Translations under genes and position numbers: made by a program
The notes under the pieces: model-generated
Database searches by the model: none
Seen by the model: only the letters and a program-made list of their open reading frames with translations
Told to the model about the DNA's origin: nothing
Source of the DNA: Forficula auricularia
Lineage: Eukaryota; Arthropoda; Insecta; Dermaptera; Forficulidae
Length of the DNA stretch: 64,000 nucleotides
Direction of reading: 5' to 3'
Assembly (NCBI GenBank): GCA_024734495.1
Contig: JALMQS010000409.1
Location: 62,305 to 126,304 of the forward strand
In this document: one piece after another, positions 22,505 to 33,398 of the stretch
How the letters are laid out: the number at the start of each line of letters is the position of its first letter
Position numbering within the stretch: position 1 is the first letter of the stretch

Positions 22505-23815
22505 ATGGCGACCGAGCGATTCGTGGAAGAACTAGTGGCCGAACGAGATGATTTATTCGACCATGTTCGGTTCCTTTACGAGGAATGCACACAGCTGACC
22601 CCTTCTCAGGTAGAAGATTTTAAAATTATCCTAGAGATGTTACCAGGGTTGGAATCTCAATTTGGGGAGGTCCAGAAGGGCATTCGCATGTGTAATTGCC
22701 GCACTTCTGATCCCAAAGAAAAAGTTGAGATCCCGATGACGTGGGTGGCCTTCACCGATATCATCGACGCCATAATAAACAAGTATAAAGCGTTGGTAAA
22801 ACGTGTAGGAGTGCCACACACAGGAGTTCTTCCTTCTGCCATCCCTAGTACCGATTTCTCGTCTTCTACCGTATCGCCAGGTCCCATTCCTTATCATCAT
22901 ATCGTCCCGTGCTTCTCCTTTTATTCATCTCCTACCATACCGTCTCGTACCGTCCCGGACCCATTAATAAAACGGGAAGATTTAGAAGTAGATAAACAAG
23001 TTCAACTATATGAAAATGTTGAACATTTTGGAGAAGTGGAACACTTTGAAGAAGTTGAAGACTATTCAGAAATTGAATACTCAGAAGTTGAACATTGGGA
23101 AAAACCTGAAGAAGTTGAATCAAAATCTGTGATTTTAATTAAGAGTGAAGATGTCATTGATGACGTTGATGAAGTGGTTAATGATGATGTTGATGAAGAT
23201 GTCAATGATGATGATCTTAATGAAGATGATGAAGTACCTGGTGAAATTGTCAATTTTGAGAGTGATCATGATGAAATTGAACAAGAAGAACCTGGTGATA
23301 ATATTCATGAAGATAGTGATCCTGATGATCCTGAGGAAATTTATCAAAATCAACTAATGGAGGTTGAAAATATTTCTTTGGATAATGTTAATGAAGACTT
23401 CGATGAAGAACTGATTGATAAAAAACCAAATATTCAATCCGTTGAAGAAGAAGAGGAATCTGACACAGTGACAACTGAAGTAAGCCCTGAGGTTGAAAAT
23501 ATTTCTTTGGATAATGTTAATGAAGACTTTGATGAAGAACTGATTGATAAAAAACCAAATATTCAATCCGTTGAAGAAGAAGAGGAATCTGACACAGTGA
23601 CAACTGAAGTAAGCCCTGAAACTGTAATTGATCAGCCTCTAGAAACAGCTGAAGAAATATATTCTAGAGAGGATGAGACAACGGATGTACAAAATGGAGA
23701 AAAATACAATTTAAATTTTCCAGTCCCAGTGCCACTTCCCATTTATGTCCCGTGCCCCTTTTTCACGTTTAGCTTACCCTATCCACATCCTTTCCACTTT
23801 GATCCGGGTATATAA
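22505..23815 (+). CDS. Orphan acidic ORF of the LTR element (possible Gag-like)
   Basis: A 436-residue protein starting MATERFVEELVAERDDLFD, about 100 bp after the LTR. Residues 1-110 are mixed-charge and helical-looking, with a CNC and a conserved-looking MTWVAFTDIID segment; this could be a Gag N-terminus of the BEL/Pao type, an inference from pattern only. About 110-160 is Ser/Pro-rich. About 160-390 is extremely acidic (Glu/Asp/Val-rich) and includes a perfect 43-residue tandem duplication (23362-23490 and 23491-23619). The last 35 residues are Pro/Phe-rich (VPVPLPIYVPCPFFTF). No zinc knuckle or pol motifs are seen. Cytoplasmic virus-like-particle function is possible but unproven; a captured host gene is the alternative. 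Confidence 0.8.
   Translation: MATERFVEELVAERDDLFDHVRFLYEECTQLTPSQVEDFKIILEMLPGLESQFGEVQKGIRMCNCRTSDPKEKVEIPMTWVAFTDIIDAIINKYKALVKRVGVPHTGVLPSAIPSTDFSSSTVSPGPIPYHHIVPCFSFYSSPTIPSRTVPDPLIKREDLEVDKQVQLYENVEHFGEVEHFEEVEDYSEIEYSEVEHWEKPEEVESKSVILIKSEDVIDDVDEVVNDDVDEDVNDDDLNEDDEVPGEIVNFESDHDEIEQEEPGDNIHEDSDPDDPEEIYQNQLMEVENISLDNVNEDFDEELIDKKPNIQSVEEEEESDTVTTEVSPEVENISLDNVNEDFDEELIDKKPNIQSVEEEEESDTVTTEVSPETVIDQPLETAEEIYSREDETTDVQNGEKYNLNFPVPVPLPIYVPCPFFTFSLPYPHPFHFDPGI
23362..23619 (+). repeat. 129-bp in-frame tandem duplication
   Basis: Two adjacent 129-bp units (43 codons) beginning GGTTGAAAATATTTCTTTGG. I see one difference, a synonymous TTC/TTT change, so the duplication is very recent. Confidence 0.9.
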
Positions 23816-23870
23816 AAACTATCGGAGGAAGGTGTTCTCGACCCAGAACCTTCCCGAGCTCCCGAACTTT

Positions 23871-23884
23871 CCGCTGGGGGGATA
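23871..23884 (+). other. Polypurine-like tract before 3' LTR
   Basis: CCGCTGGGGGGATA directly precedes the TGTAACC start of the 3' LTR. A short G-run is a plausible plus-strand primer, though weaker than usual. Confidence 0.5.
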
Positions 23885-24841
23885 TGTAACCAAAATAAAA
23901 TTGCCGCGGTTATATCCCGGGAGCCTAGTGTCTGAACAAGGAACTATTCGAGCAGGAACGACTCCATGACTGTGGAGGCTATGGGAGTGAGTGATGACTA
24001 ATGAACATGTGGCAGTCAGATGGTATATGGATGCCGCTTCGTCAAGTAATAAAAGACTTGCGCGGATCTATTATCGTTTCGTTTTATTATAACGCGTACC
24101 GTACACATATGGTTGTCGGCGCTGGCAAGGTGCCGAAGTGAAGTGAAGAGTGTTTATACTCTGCTTTCGTTTTGGAGAACAGATGGTATATGGATTTCGA
24201 TTTGTCAAGTAATATAGTAGGCTTGCTCGGATCTATTATCGTTTTCGTTTTATTATAACGCGTACCGAACACATATGGTTGTCGAGCTGGCAAGGTGCCA
24301 AGTGAAGTGAAGAGTGTTTATACTCTGCTTTCGTTTTGGAGAAACAGATGATATATGGATGCCGCTTCGTCAAGTAATAAAAGACTTGCTCGGGTCTGTT
24401 ATCGTGTGTTCGTAAAACGTGTGCCGTGTTGCCGTTAATATTATTGTTGTTCGTGTGTTTGAGTATTGTTGTTATCGTGGAAAGATAATTCAACAATAAT
24501 TTATATATATAAATATATATATCTCTTATCTTAAATATCATTAAATATTTAAGTTATTTATTTATAGAAATGGCCAATTGCCTAATTCAAATACAAATAT
24601 TGTTTTGATAATATAATTATCTGTTGTTAAAGTTTAAATTTATATAACTGTATTTAATAAGTAAAACCAAAGATTGTTAACACCTTGTTATTTAATATAC
24701 AAAGATTGTTAAACACATTGTTATTTAATATACAAAACCCGTTTGAAATAAAATAATATTTCAAACAACAAACATTTAATATTTTATTTATTTTTGCCTT
24801 AAAGGGCAAAGTGTTAACTGGCGAATTTTCCACCCAGCACA
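23885..24841 (+). repeat. 3' LTR
   Basis: Same start and end as the 5' LTR (TGTAACC ... CAGCACA), including the internal 161-165-bp tandem units. Small indels near 23970, 24118 and 24139 and a few substitutions separate it from the 5' copy. Confidence 0.9.
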
Positions 24842-25319
24842 TTATCACTAATTAAATTGAATTTGGAGCTGTAAACACCCCAAATAAATATTTAATCTCA
24901 TATTTAACGATTTGTTGAGAGAACACGGTGTTGGTTAGAAGTTGAAACATATTTAATAAAATGAAAATTGGATGCTGCTCACGAATATATATGAAACCTA
25001 CCTAGTAGTCTAATTTTAATCATATCTAACGCCATATTTTTTTACCAATTTTCTTGCTTATTATCAAAAGTATTTTCAGTCTTGAATGCTTACTTAACTC
25101 CATTTGATTCTATTCTATCCCAATCCGATTATTATATTATACTTCTATAAAAATCTTACTTTCATCAGTCTCATATAAAATACAATCTATATGTATACAA
25201 AAGGCCTTTTTAGAAATAGCGCTCAAAAGAGCCCCCGAAATAAAATTTAGAAGAAAATATTTTTAATAAGCTTTTACAATATCCTTTAAAAAAATTTCCA
25301 CTTTATTTTTCATTTATTC
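24842..25319. other. Unassigned AT-rich stretch
   Basis: A GAAACCTACCTAGTAGTCT remnant near 24996 resembles the cap region of the ATGTTTCACC repeat family. Nothing else is recognised. Confidence 0.35.
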
Positions 25320-25407
25320 ATTTGGAGAAATCACTGTGGTTGTCCTCTGCATGATGCAAATAAACATATACCTATATATTATGAAATAATTTATTGATTG
25401 TTTTTTA
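25320..25407. repeat. Remnant of the CTCTGCTACTCTCGG repeat family
   Basis: GAGAAATCACTGTGGTTGTCC followed by TGATGCAAATAAACATATAC matches the arms of the palindromic elements at 38355-38720 and 46849-47240. Only one arm is present. Confidence 0.45.
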
Positions 25408-26098
25408 TTACTTTACCATACAGGGTATGGTCAAGTATTGTAATCGTGCATGAAAAAAAATGCTTTTTTCCTTCTTTTTTTCGAAATATCTCAAAAACGG
25501 CTGAAACTATTTTGATTAAAAAAATTGAGCAAAACCATGGCATTTCGATCTACAAAAAAGTCCAATAAGGGAACATCGAAAAAATTATATTTTTCGAGAT
25601 AATAATTGTTTTGTCAAAATGTCTCTTAGTTAGTTAGTCTGTCTGGTTGTCTGGTTTTCTGGTTGTTTGTCTGTGCGTTACCAAATTTTTGTGGACGAGC
25701 TAGTTCAAAAACTAGTGTGAATATCGAAACCAAATTTCACACGTAATTTTGATCCATTGAGATTTAAGAGCTGATTAGATTTTGGTGCATATCGACCCAA
25801 AATTAAGGGGGTGGAGGGGGGGGGGGGGTTAAAAATTAAAAATCTAGACCGTTTGAGCAAACTCAACCAAATTTTGTATACATCATCAGTGGGACCCCAG
25901 AAGTCTAAAAATGCAAAAACTAACCGCCCAAAATACGGGGTGGGGGGGTGAGGATCAAAAAATGAAAATCTTGACCATTTACGAAACTCAACCAAATTTT
26001 GTATACATAATCAGTGGGACCCCAGAAGTATATAAATGCAAAAACAAACCCCCCCTACATGATTATAAATAATTTTAAGAGCCAGGTTGTATGGTAAT
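25408..26098 (+). repeat. TTTACTTTACCATACAGG family, long copy
   Basis: Ends TTACCATACAGGG and GTTGTATGGTAA form 10-11-bp inverted repeats. The flanks (GAAATAATTTATTGATTG to the left, AATACAATTCTTTTATGAAA to the right) together match a separate repeat near 6690-6730 and 10980-11060, so this copy is inserted into another element. The interior has two units of about 113 bp with CTCAACCAAATTTTGTATAC and G-runs. Any open frame across these units is a product of the tandem repeat. Confidence 0.6.
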
Positions 26099-27295
26099 TA
26101 ATGTTAAATAAATACAATTCTTTTATGAAAACCATCTCAAAATGGTTCCAAGATTTGACCTTAACCATCAGTCTTTTTAATTAAAAATATTTTATCCTGC
26201 TACTCTCGGAAAACCAAATCTTTTCAATTATTCATTTATTCTTTTTTTGTGTGGGACTTTCAGTGAATCATGGTAATTCATGTTGATATTGATAAGAATA
26301 AAAAAAAGATTACTAATGAAAACCTATTTACTAAGTAGAGCCACCAGTAATTCGAACTAATTATTGTGTCTGAGGGTACTTTGTAATTCAAAAAACTTGG
26401 ATTACATGAATACAAGAACAAAACAAAGGGTAATGTGCATATATAGTAAATGTTTAATGAGTATAGCAGTAGAGGTTAAACGATACTGTGCCTACACATC
26501 TCTTAAATATGGTTTATTATTACCATGTTGAAAATAAACCTGACTCTTTTTTTTTAAATAGAACCCTGTTTTGATTATGAGCTAACTTAGGACCGAAAAC
26601 TTCAAACTAATAGGCACTACTGTAAATAAGGCCAAAATTCGGAAATTCATATAGCTCTTTCACATGAATAATGCGAAACCCTAAATATCCATTACTTCAG
26701 CTTATTATTCAGAAGTAGTTAGCCGCTGAGAAGGAATTCGTCCACTCAGCCTTACCCTACACAAAGTTCAAATTCGCTTATGTCTTGAATTTGGGTGACC
26801 AGATATTGACATAGTCAAAGTAGGACATTTGAAGTTTTACAACGCACCCCAGTAGGACATTTGACAACCCAGCTTAAAACAATAAAAATCGGTAGTAAAA
26901 AAAGCACAAAACACTAAAAATTGATAAGTAAATAATTTTAAATTGATATAAAATATACTACTCTTGTTGTTTTAAATACTACTATGTTGATTTTATTTAT
27001 TATAAAAAAAGGAAAATTAGACTTCTAATTTTTATTTATTATTAATATAAAATATGAAAAAAATATTTATTTTAAAATATTGTTCTTACCAATTATAAAA
27101 TGGTATTAATTGGAATAAACGAAAACAATAATGTGTATAAATTTAAAAAAATTAATTTCAAAATTATCCCAAATTTAGTATAATTTATAAGCCATAATCG
27201 CCAATAGCAAAATGGTTATCTGTGAAAGTAGGCCATTTCCGTTAGGCGGTAGGTCGATGGACAAAAGTTTTAATTGTAGAACATGTCCTCCCAGT
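26099..27295. other. Unassigned stretch with possible hAT end
   Basis: TTTGGGTGACCAGATATTGA near 26796 resembles hAT-type ends and is followed by two AGTAGGACATTTGA blocks. A right end was not identified. No gene is supported. Confidence 0.3.
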
Positions 27296-27955
27296 GTAGT
27301 AAGTATCTTGAATATTGCTCAGATCTATGGTGATAGGACCTATAAACATTCTCTTACCCCTCTGGATACAACTCAGAGGTTAGATATCAAATTAATAGGA
27401 AAATCAGCCTTAACTAGCTCTCTCGATTCTCTAACCCAGAGCTCGGCAAACTACAGCCAGCAGCTTGTTTTTAATCCTGGCCACGGTTTAATATTTTTTT
27501 TACATGAATCTTGATTCAAGTGCAAAAGTCATTTCCGTATTTCAAAATCGATTTAACTGTACAATTGAGGAGCTTCCGACAGACCTTTGATTGGAAGGGA
27601 TTGATCTGCGAAAGGATGATATGCTAAAACATGCTGTTTATAGGACCCAATTCTATAAATATCTTTCGGATGATAATATGGTCAAATAAAAATCAAATGG
27701 CCTATCCATCGACAAAGTCTTTTCTTTCATCCACAGGTCCCAATTCCCAAAAAAACTTCTGTTCTTCCTTTATTCCCAACGCAGGGGTCCACCCCAGGAC
27801 TACAGGGGTTTTAACATTCTTTAGCTGTTAAATTGGTCAAGTCCCCAAACATTTAATTTTCAAATATGTTTATTCCCAAGACGATTAGGGAATGGAACTC
27901 TTTTCCCTAATTCCACTATCTTGCAATCTTCAATCTTTCTAGACCCCCAAGGGCG
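27296..27955 (+). pseudogene. LINE reverse transcriptase C-terminal fossil
   Basis: The plus strand encodes SLTPLDTTQRLDIKLIGKSA followed by LTSSLDSL, aligning with the C-terminal region after the reverse transcriptase domain of the LINE at 60393 (SLATLDAIQKRAIKLIGDPA). A break at about 27437 (CAGAGCTCGGCAAACT, a hAT-like end) interrupts it. Further LINE-like signal resumes at 27860-27930, with FIPKTIREWNSFP. Heavily mutated. Confidence 0.6.
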
Positions 27956-28159
27956 CACATTACATGTTTAATTTGTAACAGGAATAGTAGAGAATTATAT
28001 AAAATTAAAAACAGAGAGTATTTTGACTTTTTCAGTCTTTGTCAAAAAAAAAATTCACTATAAAACAAAACACCAATGGATGGATGAAACGTCTGGCTCA
28101 CTTAATAAAAACTGTGTTTTTTTTCTTCCCTGGCCTTGCTCATAACAAAGCATTTGGCC

Positions 28160-28345
28160 AACTCTATAGAATTAAAATTTTATTTTTACCCCATAACAAG
28201 GACCACTATGACACCAGAGCGGCGCCCCCTACAGCACAGCAATAGGAGTACCCGCGGCACACTCCGCTCGGGACACAAAAAGTTCCTGCCTTGATCCTTA
28301 GTATAAAAACTAAGGCCTAAGATGTAAAAGGTCTGGTCTCTAAGG
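28160..28345. other. Unexplained GC-richer patch
   Basis: Contains GAGCGGCGCCCCCTACAGC, GTACCCGCGGCACACTCC and a small inverted repeat CCTTAGTATAAAAACTAAGG. No open frame with splice signals in a usable phase was found. It could be a repeat fragment or a regulatory island. Confidence 0.3.
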
Positions 28346-29594
28346 ATCATTGTCGAAGACTATGAATAAATTATGTAATGGCTTTAAGGAATTCATAATA
28401 TATAATGATTAAATGAGATATGGAGTGTCAAGTGTTATTCCACAACCATCCAATAGACAAAATATGCCCTATTATTATCTTGGTAATATCCGATTTAACA
28501 TTTGTATAATGGAGAAGAATTGTCCTTCGTGTTGATAGCAAAAATTTTTCCTTAGTAACTATGTTTTTAATTTTATCCAATTTCCTACGATTCCTGTTAT
28601 AAATTTACTATGAATTCGAATGATACAACATTATATATGTTTAAAATTTCATCACATGATTTTGTTTTATATTATTGATTTGGGATAAAGTAATAGTCAT
28701 TTGATATTCAGAGTGCAGTAAAATCTTTTCCTTTTCTTTTCTTTATTTTGTATAATATCTTATATCTATTTTAAATTAATCTTCTTTCCTTAAATTTTAA
28801 TCCTATCTGTTTTAAAATTATGAACTTGCTTTTTCAATTAACATTATTATTTTTTCTACATCTAAATCCTAATCTACTTTACATAACCTTTATAAATGCA
28901 AATATATTTAGTAATTAATTTGGGTTGAAATTCTAGAGTCAATTTATCCTATTGGAGTAATATCAACAATATTCTATTCGAAATGGAACGTGGCAACAAT
29001 CAAGTGAAAGGAAAATTGTTTGTATTTCCTCAAGTGTTTGCCCCCAAGGCATTCAGGGCAAATTTGAAATTACTTCTCAAATATATATCAAATAATTGAT
29101 AGGTAACGAAAATCAAAGACCGACAAGAACAAACACTATTGGAAAAAAACAACTCGAATGACAAATTAATAATAATAAAAAGAAAGTAAGAAAGAAAAAT
29201 ACAATGATTAATTTTAGGGTTCAATAAAAAAGAAAAATTGGGGTTATTTATTAGAAGAACATTTCATCTCTTTATTGATTTGTTCCGTGCTTGAGATAGC
29301 ATGTCTATCGATCTTCTCAGAATAGTATCCATCGAATATCTTTTACGTTCTATTTGACAATTAATTAATGTTAAAATAATTTAATAAATATATCATCTAC
29401 TTTTATCTTACACCTGCCTATAATCATATATTACATGCACATGACTTTGAAAACGAAATTCTAAATTGAATCGCAAGCCAAGTGAATGTAATGATGGCAT
29501 CCATTAAAAATGCTCCTTCAACCGTTTGTTTAAATAAACCAAATTCAGACATTATTAAAATTATTAGATATTATTATAATTTATATTTATTTAA
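28346..29594. other. AT-rich stretch, nothing recognised
   Basis: No coding region or element boundary is seen. Confidence 0.35.
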
Positions 29595-30336
29595 GGTAGT
29601 TCTTTCACAAATGCGAAAATTCAAGAAATCTTCGAAACTTGGAATATAAGTCATTAAAAGCATAATAAATACACTGTTAAAATTTAAAGATGATTTACCA
29701 CACCAAACATGAAATAATTGCAATTAAAAATGAATTTTTTTACATATGGTAGCATGGGAAGAGGTGGGAAAATAATCATTATTTTTTTTTCATTGAAAGA
29801 CTTTCACCATCTTGATGAAAATCTAATATTTGTTAGAATAATATATTCGGAGTAACTTAAAAAGAATTGAAATTATTTACCTCGTAGTTTTGATAAAAAA
29901 AACAACATATTTAGGGGATTATTTTTAGTGGGGGAGGGGATATAAAATCAATGGCTTGGAAACTTGATGGAAATCTATGGTCATGTTATTTGTTAATGAG
30001 CATACATTTCTATTTTTTTTTTTTTTTTTTTTTTTACTTGTTTTATTATTTGTTAAATTGTTGTAATTAATTTGTATTGATGTTTATTAATGTATTGTAG
30101 CTATATTGTATTGATGTTTGGAGGACCTAGCCACCGAGGACTTGTGCCTCTAAGCAGGTCGAGGAATAAAGATTTATTTATTATTTATTAGAAACGATCC
30201 ATTCCTAAAGAGGATATAGTAGTGTTAGAAGTACAGTCGCTTTAAAAAACATAACCTAAAATTTTAGTACCATTCATATGTATAGAGTGGTTACGAGGCT
30301 AAAACTTTTTGTATGGATTGTCGCGAAAGAACTACC
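29595..30336. mobile_element. GGTAGTT-end element, full copy
   Basis: Ends GGTAGTTCTTTCACAAATG and the complement (TGTCGCGAAAGAACTACC) are flanked on both sides by TTAA (29591-29594, 30337-30340). Because the boundary can also be read as TA plus AGGTAGTT, either a piggyBac-type TTAA or a Tc1-type TA duplication is possible. Related copies: 18828-19526, 59661-60342. It carries a poly-T run (about 30013-30037) and a retro-like tail near 30120-30185. Confidence 0.65.
30115..30190 (+). repeat. Retroelement 3' tail-like sequence
   Basis: GGAGGACCTAGCCACCGAGG ... GCAGGTCGAGGAATAAAG followed by TTTATTTATTATTTATT. A GC-rich segment ending in AATAAA and a simple repeat is typical of a LINE or SINE 3' end. 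The upstream poly-T at 30013 is not explained by the same insertion. Confidence 0.4.
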
Positions 30337-30394
30337 TTAATAAATGTTTTTTCTCGGTGGTGGAGTGATAGATTTAAATTTGAAGATTGAATGG

Positions 30395-30640
30395 AAGACA
30401 GTCCAATGATAAATACAAAGATGATCCCAATAAATTTAGATTTATTGAAAGTTTTCTTGTTACACTTTTGAACTAACGTTTCAGAGAATTTTTCTTCTTC
30501 TTCAGGATTCAAAGGGTCATTGTTAGTTACATGCTTCCTTCATTCACCCTTTAAACTCTGAATAAAAAGGAAAATGCTCAGAAACAAAAAGTAAAATAAA
30601 AAATGTCCAATAAATCTTATTTTATTGGGGTCGTCTTTTT
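30395..30640. repeat. Palindromic repeat with GAAACG motif
   Basis: Left and right parts are imperfect inverted copies around about 30525 (ATTTATTGAAAGTTTTCTTG and TGCTTCCTTCATT... with complements). The minus strand carries CCTGAAGAAGAAG ... TCTCTGAAACGTTAG, resembling other GAAAC motifs here. Related fragments are near 2330-2420 and 55905-56045. The short minus-strand open frame is probably incidental. Confidence 0.5.
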
Positions 30641-31174
30641 ATTTGTCCTTGGAATACCCTTCATTCAATCCTTAAATTTATTATATTCATTTTATAACTT
30701 TTTTTTGTGAATCTTATTTAGAAACATGGAGTAAAATCATGTTTGTCTTTATATTTAATTCCTATATATACAATAAATTGAAAACAGCTCTTGTTCGAAG
30801 AACTGATTAAATCTTAGACTTTCATGACTATAAGAACTTCCATTAAAAAAAAGAACAAAACATTGTGTTATATGAGGTACACTTCAACAAATATAACTAA
30901 TGAGCTGAAATTTAGCAAACAAGTTTGTATTATTTATACTGCTTATTTCTGCCAAATTTCAATATTCTAATCAAAATCAATTCGAAAATCATCATAAATT
31001 ACGGCAATTGTACATATTTTTTAAAATGTTTTTACATTTTGCTTCAATTTCTACTCTTAAATTATCACTAAAGTAGAAATATAGATATATTAAAATGGAG
31101 TTGGGATAAATTAAAATCAACAAATCAGAGAAAAAAACTGGAGAATCCTTCCAGCTTGGACCCATCTATAGCTA

Positions 31175-31410
31175 AAATTTTCTTGAAGGAGACAATAAAA
31201 GAGTGTGTCTTTTGCTGGAATTATAAATTTTTAATTTATTTATAACGAGACTTTAGTTTCGAGAGCTTTGCCCTTTTCATCAGTCTATTAGAATTGATTC
31301 ACAGGAATTAATGTATGCAAGAAATTTGTAATTTATAATTCCAGCAGAAGAGCCATTCTTTTATTGTCTCCTTCAATTTATAAAAATTCTGCTACTCTCG
31401 GCAAAAAGAA
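31175..31410 (+). repeat. Palindrome plus CTGCTACTCTCGG cap (type ii)
   Basis: Arms with GGAGACAATAAAAGAGTGTG and TGCTGGAATTATAAATTT and their complements surround a loop that on the minus strand holds CTGATGA ... CTCGAAACTAAAGTC (31249-31283). The cap ATTCTGCTACTCTCGGCAAA follows on the right only. Sister copies: 40925-41055 and 43179-43345. Confidence 0.65.
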
Positions 31411-32845
31411 ACTTTCAATTTAAAATTTTCTTGTTTATTTATGATGTTTCGGTTTCTAATTCTAAACTTTAAATGATATATTGTGTAAAATTCAGTCATC
31501 GATTTGTCGAGACAGACTAAAGAAATCACGAGATATTGCCTTTTATTGAATCCGAGCTGTTTTGGATGATTTTTAATACATTTCAAAAGGATTACTGACA
31601 AAGGATCTAATACAATCAATCTCACATGTATTAAAATGATTCATAATAACTCGATTTCAGTTGAATCTTTACAAGTTCGGTTTGTTTCCAGCCTTAAAAA
31701 TTCCCCAGTTCATAAACCTGAACATCAAAGTCTCAACAAACAAATCAGAAAAGTAATAATGGCTGCCCCGTTTTGTTATTTTCCCCTTAGTAGTCAGTCA
31801 GATATCTAAACTGCTCAGCCTAGTTAGGAGAAACAAAAAAGTTTTAATTGTCATGTCTAAGAGTATAATTCTTTAGTTAAAGAGAATTACAAGGCTCTAC
31901 CAGCATAGATTTCGGACTAATCTACCCCTCCAGGGTAAATTACTTTATCAGTACAGCCAGAAACTGATCCATTATTTAGGGCCGACACAAATCAAGTCTT
32001 GCCTAGGGGTTTATTGGTCTGGGTTCTTGATAACACATTTGGACAATAATTAGGGGATAATCCTACCTGGGGGATTAGAAACAAAAGAAAAAAAAAATAT
32101 TTTGACGAAATGTTAAACCAAATACCCATTTGTCAAACATTCTGTAAATAGTCGAAAAAATTTGAAAAAGTTTCACTTACAAAGAATAAGTCCGTGTTTA
32201 AATGACACAGGTAATAACTAAAAATCGTGGGCAAAATATAATAATATTGCGTCAATTAATACATAATTAATACAACTCTTTATTTGAAAATTGAAAAAAA
32301 TTTATTTTGCCGAGAGTAGCAGAGAAAATCAGAAATTTCGGGAGGAATTTCCCTTTTGTCAAATGAAAATTTGAAAAATATTTGCTTTATGAATGAATAA
32401 TAAATCAAATAATATTGTATACATATAAATATTTTCAAAAATAGACAATGCTATGTTATTATATATATTTATTGTGTTTTGCTTTATAGACATGTTATAA
32501 AGCAACTTTTTTCTTTTTTGTTAAAAAAAATTAATTCCATTCATAAATGGAGAAATTATCTGGTCAAGTCTGGGGACTTATTAAACGTTTAAAGATTGTT
32601 TTTGATAAAAGATTTGAATTTATTTATATATAAATAAACCTACGCCGGTATTTTAGTCAATATGTAAGTCAGAATAGGTGCAAAAAATGAACGCTGTGGC
32701 CAGGAAGCTCTACCTCTGAATTAAATGGATGTTTAAGAATGCTTCTCAAATTCACTTTGAAAATCTTCTTACTCCAATATTAAAATTGAGTTGCCATTAA
32801 ATATTTGAATACTTAAATTAAGTAGGTAAACTTTAAATTATATAC
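31411..32845. other. Unassigned stretch
   Basis: Holds a SINE family 2-like fragment (about 31545-31590), a GC-richer region 31780-32060 with no open frame I can assign, and a reverse cap TTGCCGAGAGTAGCAGAG at about 32309. Confidence 0.35.
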
Positions 32846-32848
32846 AGC

Positions 32849-32935
32849 GAAACCCCTCAAATCCGAGCTGATTGGGGCTGTAGTCTGTTCGGATTAGCCG
32901 GAAGGAGCTTCGACAATTGAAGAACTGATATCAAG
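32849..32935. mobile_element. pogo/Tigger-like terminal fragment
   Basis: TACAGCGAAACCCCTCAAAT followed by CCGAGCTG resembles the ends of pogo/Tigger-type elements (CAGYGAAACCTC...). A TA precedes it. The other end was not located. Confidence 0.4.
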
Positions 32936-33099
32936 TGAAAGGATTAAGTGATATTTTGTGTGTTTCTATTATTATTCGTAAACAAGCTCGGACCTTTTAA
33001 CTCGAATTGGAAAAAAATATTTCAATTCGATACTTCTAGGATTTCCCTTTTACTATAACTATGAAGTGCTCGTACAATAACTATTACTCTCTATTGCAG

Positions 33100-33244
33100 A
33101 GTCCAAAGTTCACTCTTCACCATTACACATGAGACCATGCGACGTGAATTGTGAACCCCGCCAGGCCAAAATCAACATTTTCCAGCAAGTACTGGCGCGT
33201 CGAGGACTCTCCAGTGATTCTGCGCGCTCCCACGCGTCTTTCAG
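33100..33244 (+). CDS. 145-bp exon of the unrecognised host gene
   Basis: The acceptor CTCTCTATTGCAG (33098-33099) and donor TTTCAG|GTGAGA bound a clearly GC-richer block. Two frames stop; the third is open throughout, giving SKVHSSPLHMRPCDVNCEPR, then QAKINIFQQVLARRGL and SSDSARSHASF, ending with two bases of the next codon. The entry phase needs one base from the previous exon, whereas the exon at 10384 leaves two, so an intermediate exon of length 2 mod 3 or an alternative first exon is implied. A basic, Ser-rich soluble segment; product not recognised. Confidence 0.65.
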
Positions 33245-33398
33245 GTGAGATTTTCTCTATTCTTTTTAGAATTTTCTTTATTATATCCATTCTTTATTTA
33301 TATATTTATTTCACAGTTAAAAACTAAATTATCTCATTATTTTTTAATATTTCATTTTCTACTACTTTTTTAAATACTTACCTAAATCTAACACTTTT

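Larger units (their letters stand above)
21452..24841 (+). mobile_element. Complete LTR retrotransposon lacking pol
   Basis: Two LTRs of 956 and 957 bp differ at about ten positions by eye (about 1 percent), so the insertion is recent. A primer-binding site follows the 5' LTR, a G-rich polypurine-like tract precedes the 3' LTR, and the 1477-bp interior encodes only one protein of 436 residues. No protease, reverse transcriptase, RNase H or integrase motif is present, so the element must rely on enzymes from another copy. Flanks TTTA and TTAT do not form an obvious target duplication. Confidence 0.85.

Noticed and set aside
21440..24850. Target-site duplication of the LTR element
   Set aside because: Flanks TTTA and TTAT are similar but not identical; shifting the boundaries does not give a clean duplication.
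25705..25995. 96-codon minus-strand open frame with repeated FDFWGPTD-like segments
   Set aside because: It is produced by two tandem non-coding units of a dispersed repeat; the same units at 43992-44398 give similar frames. No start context or family support.
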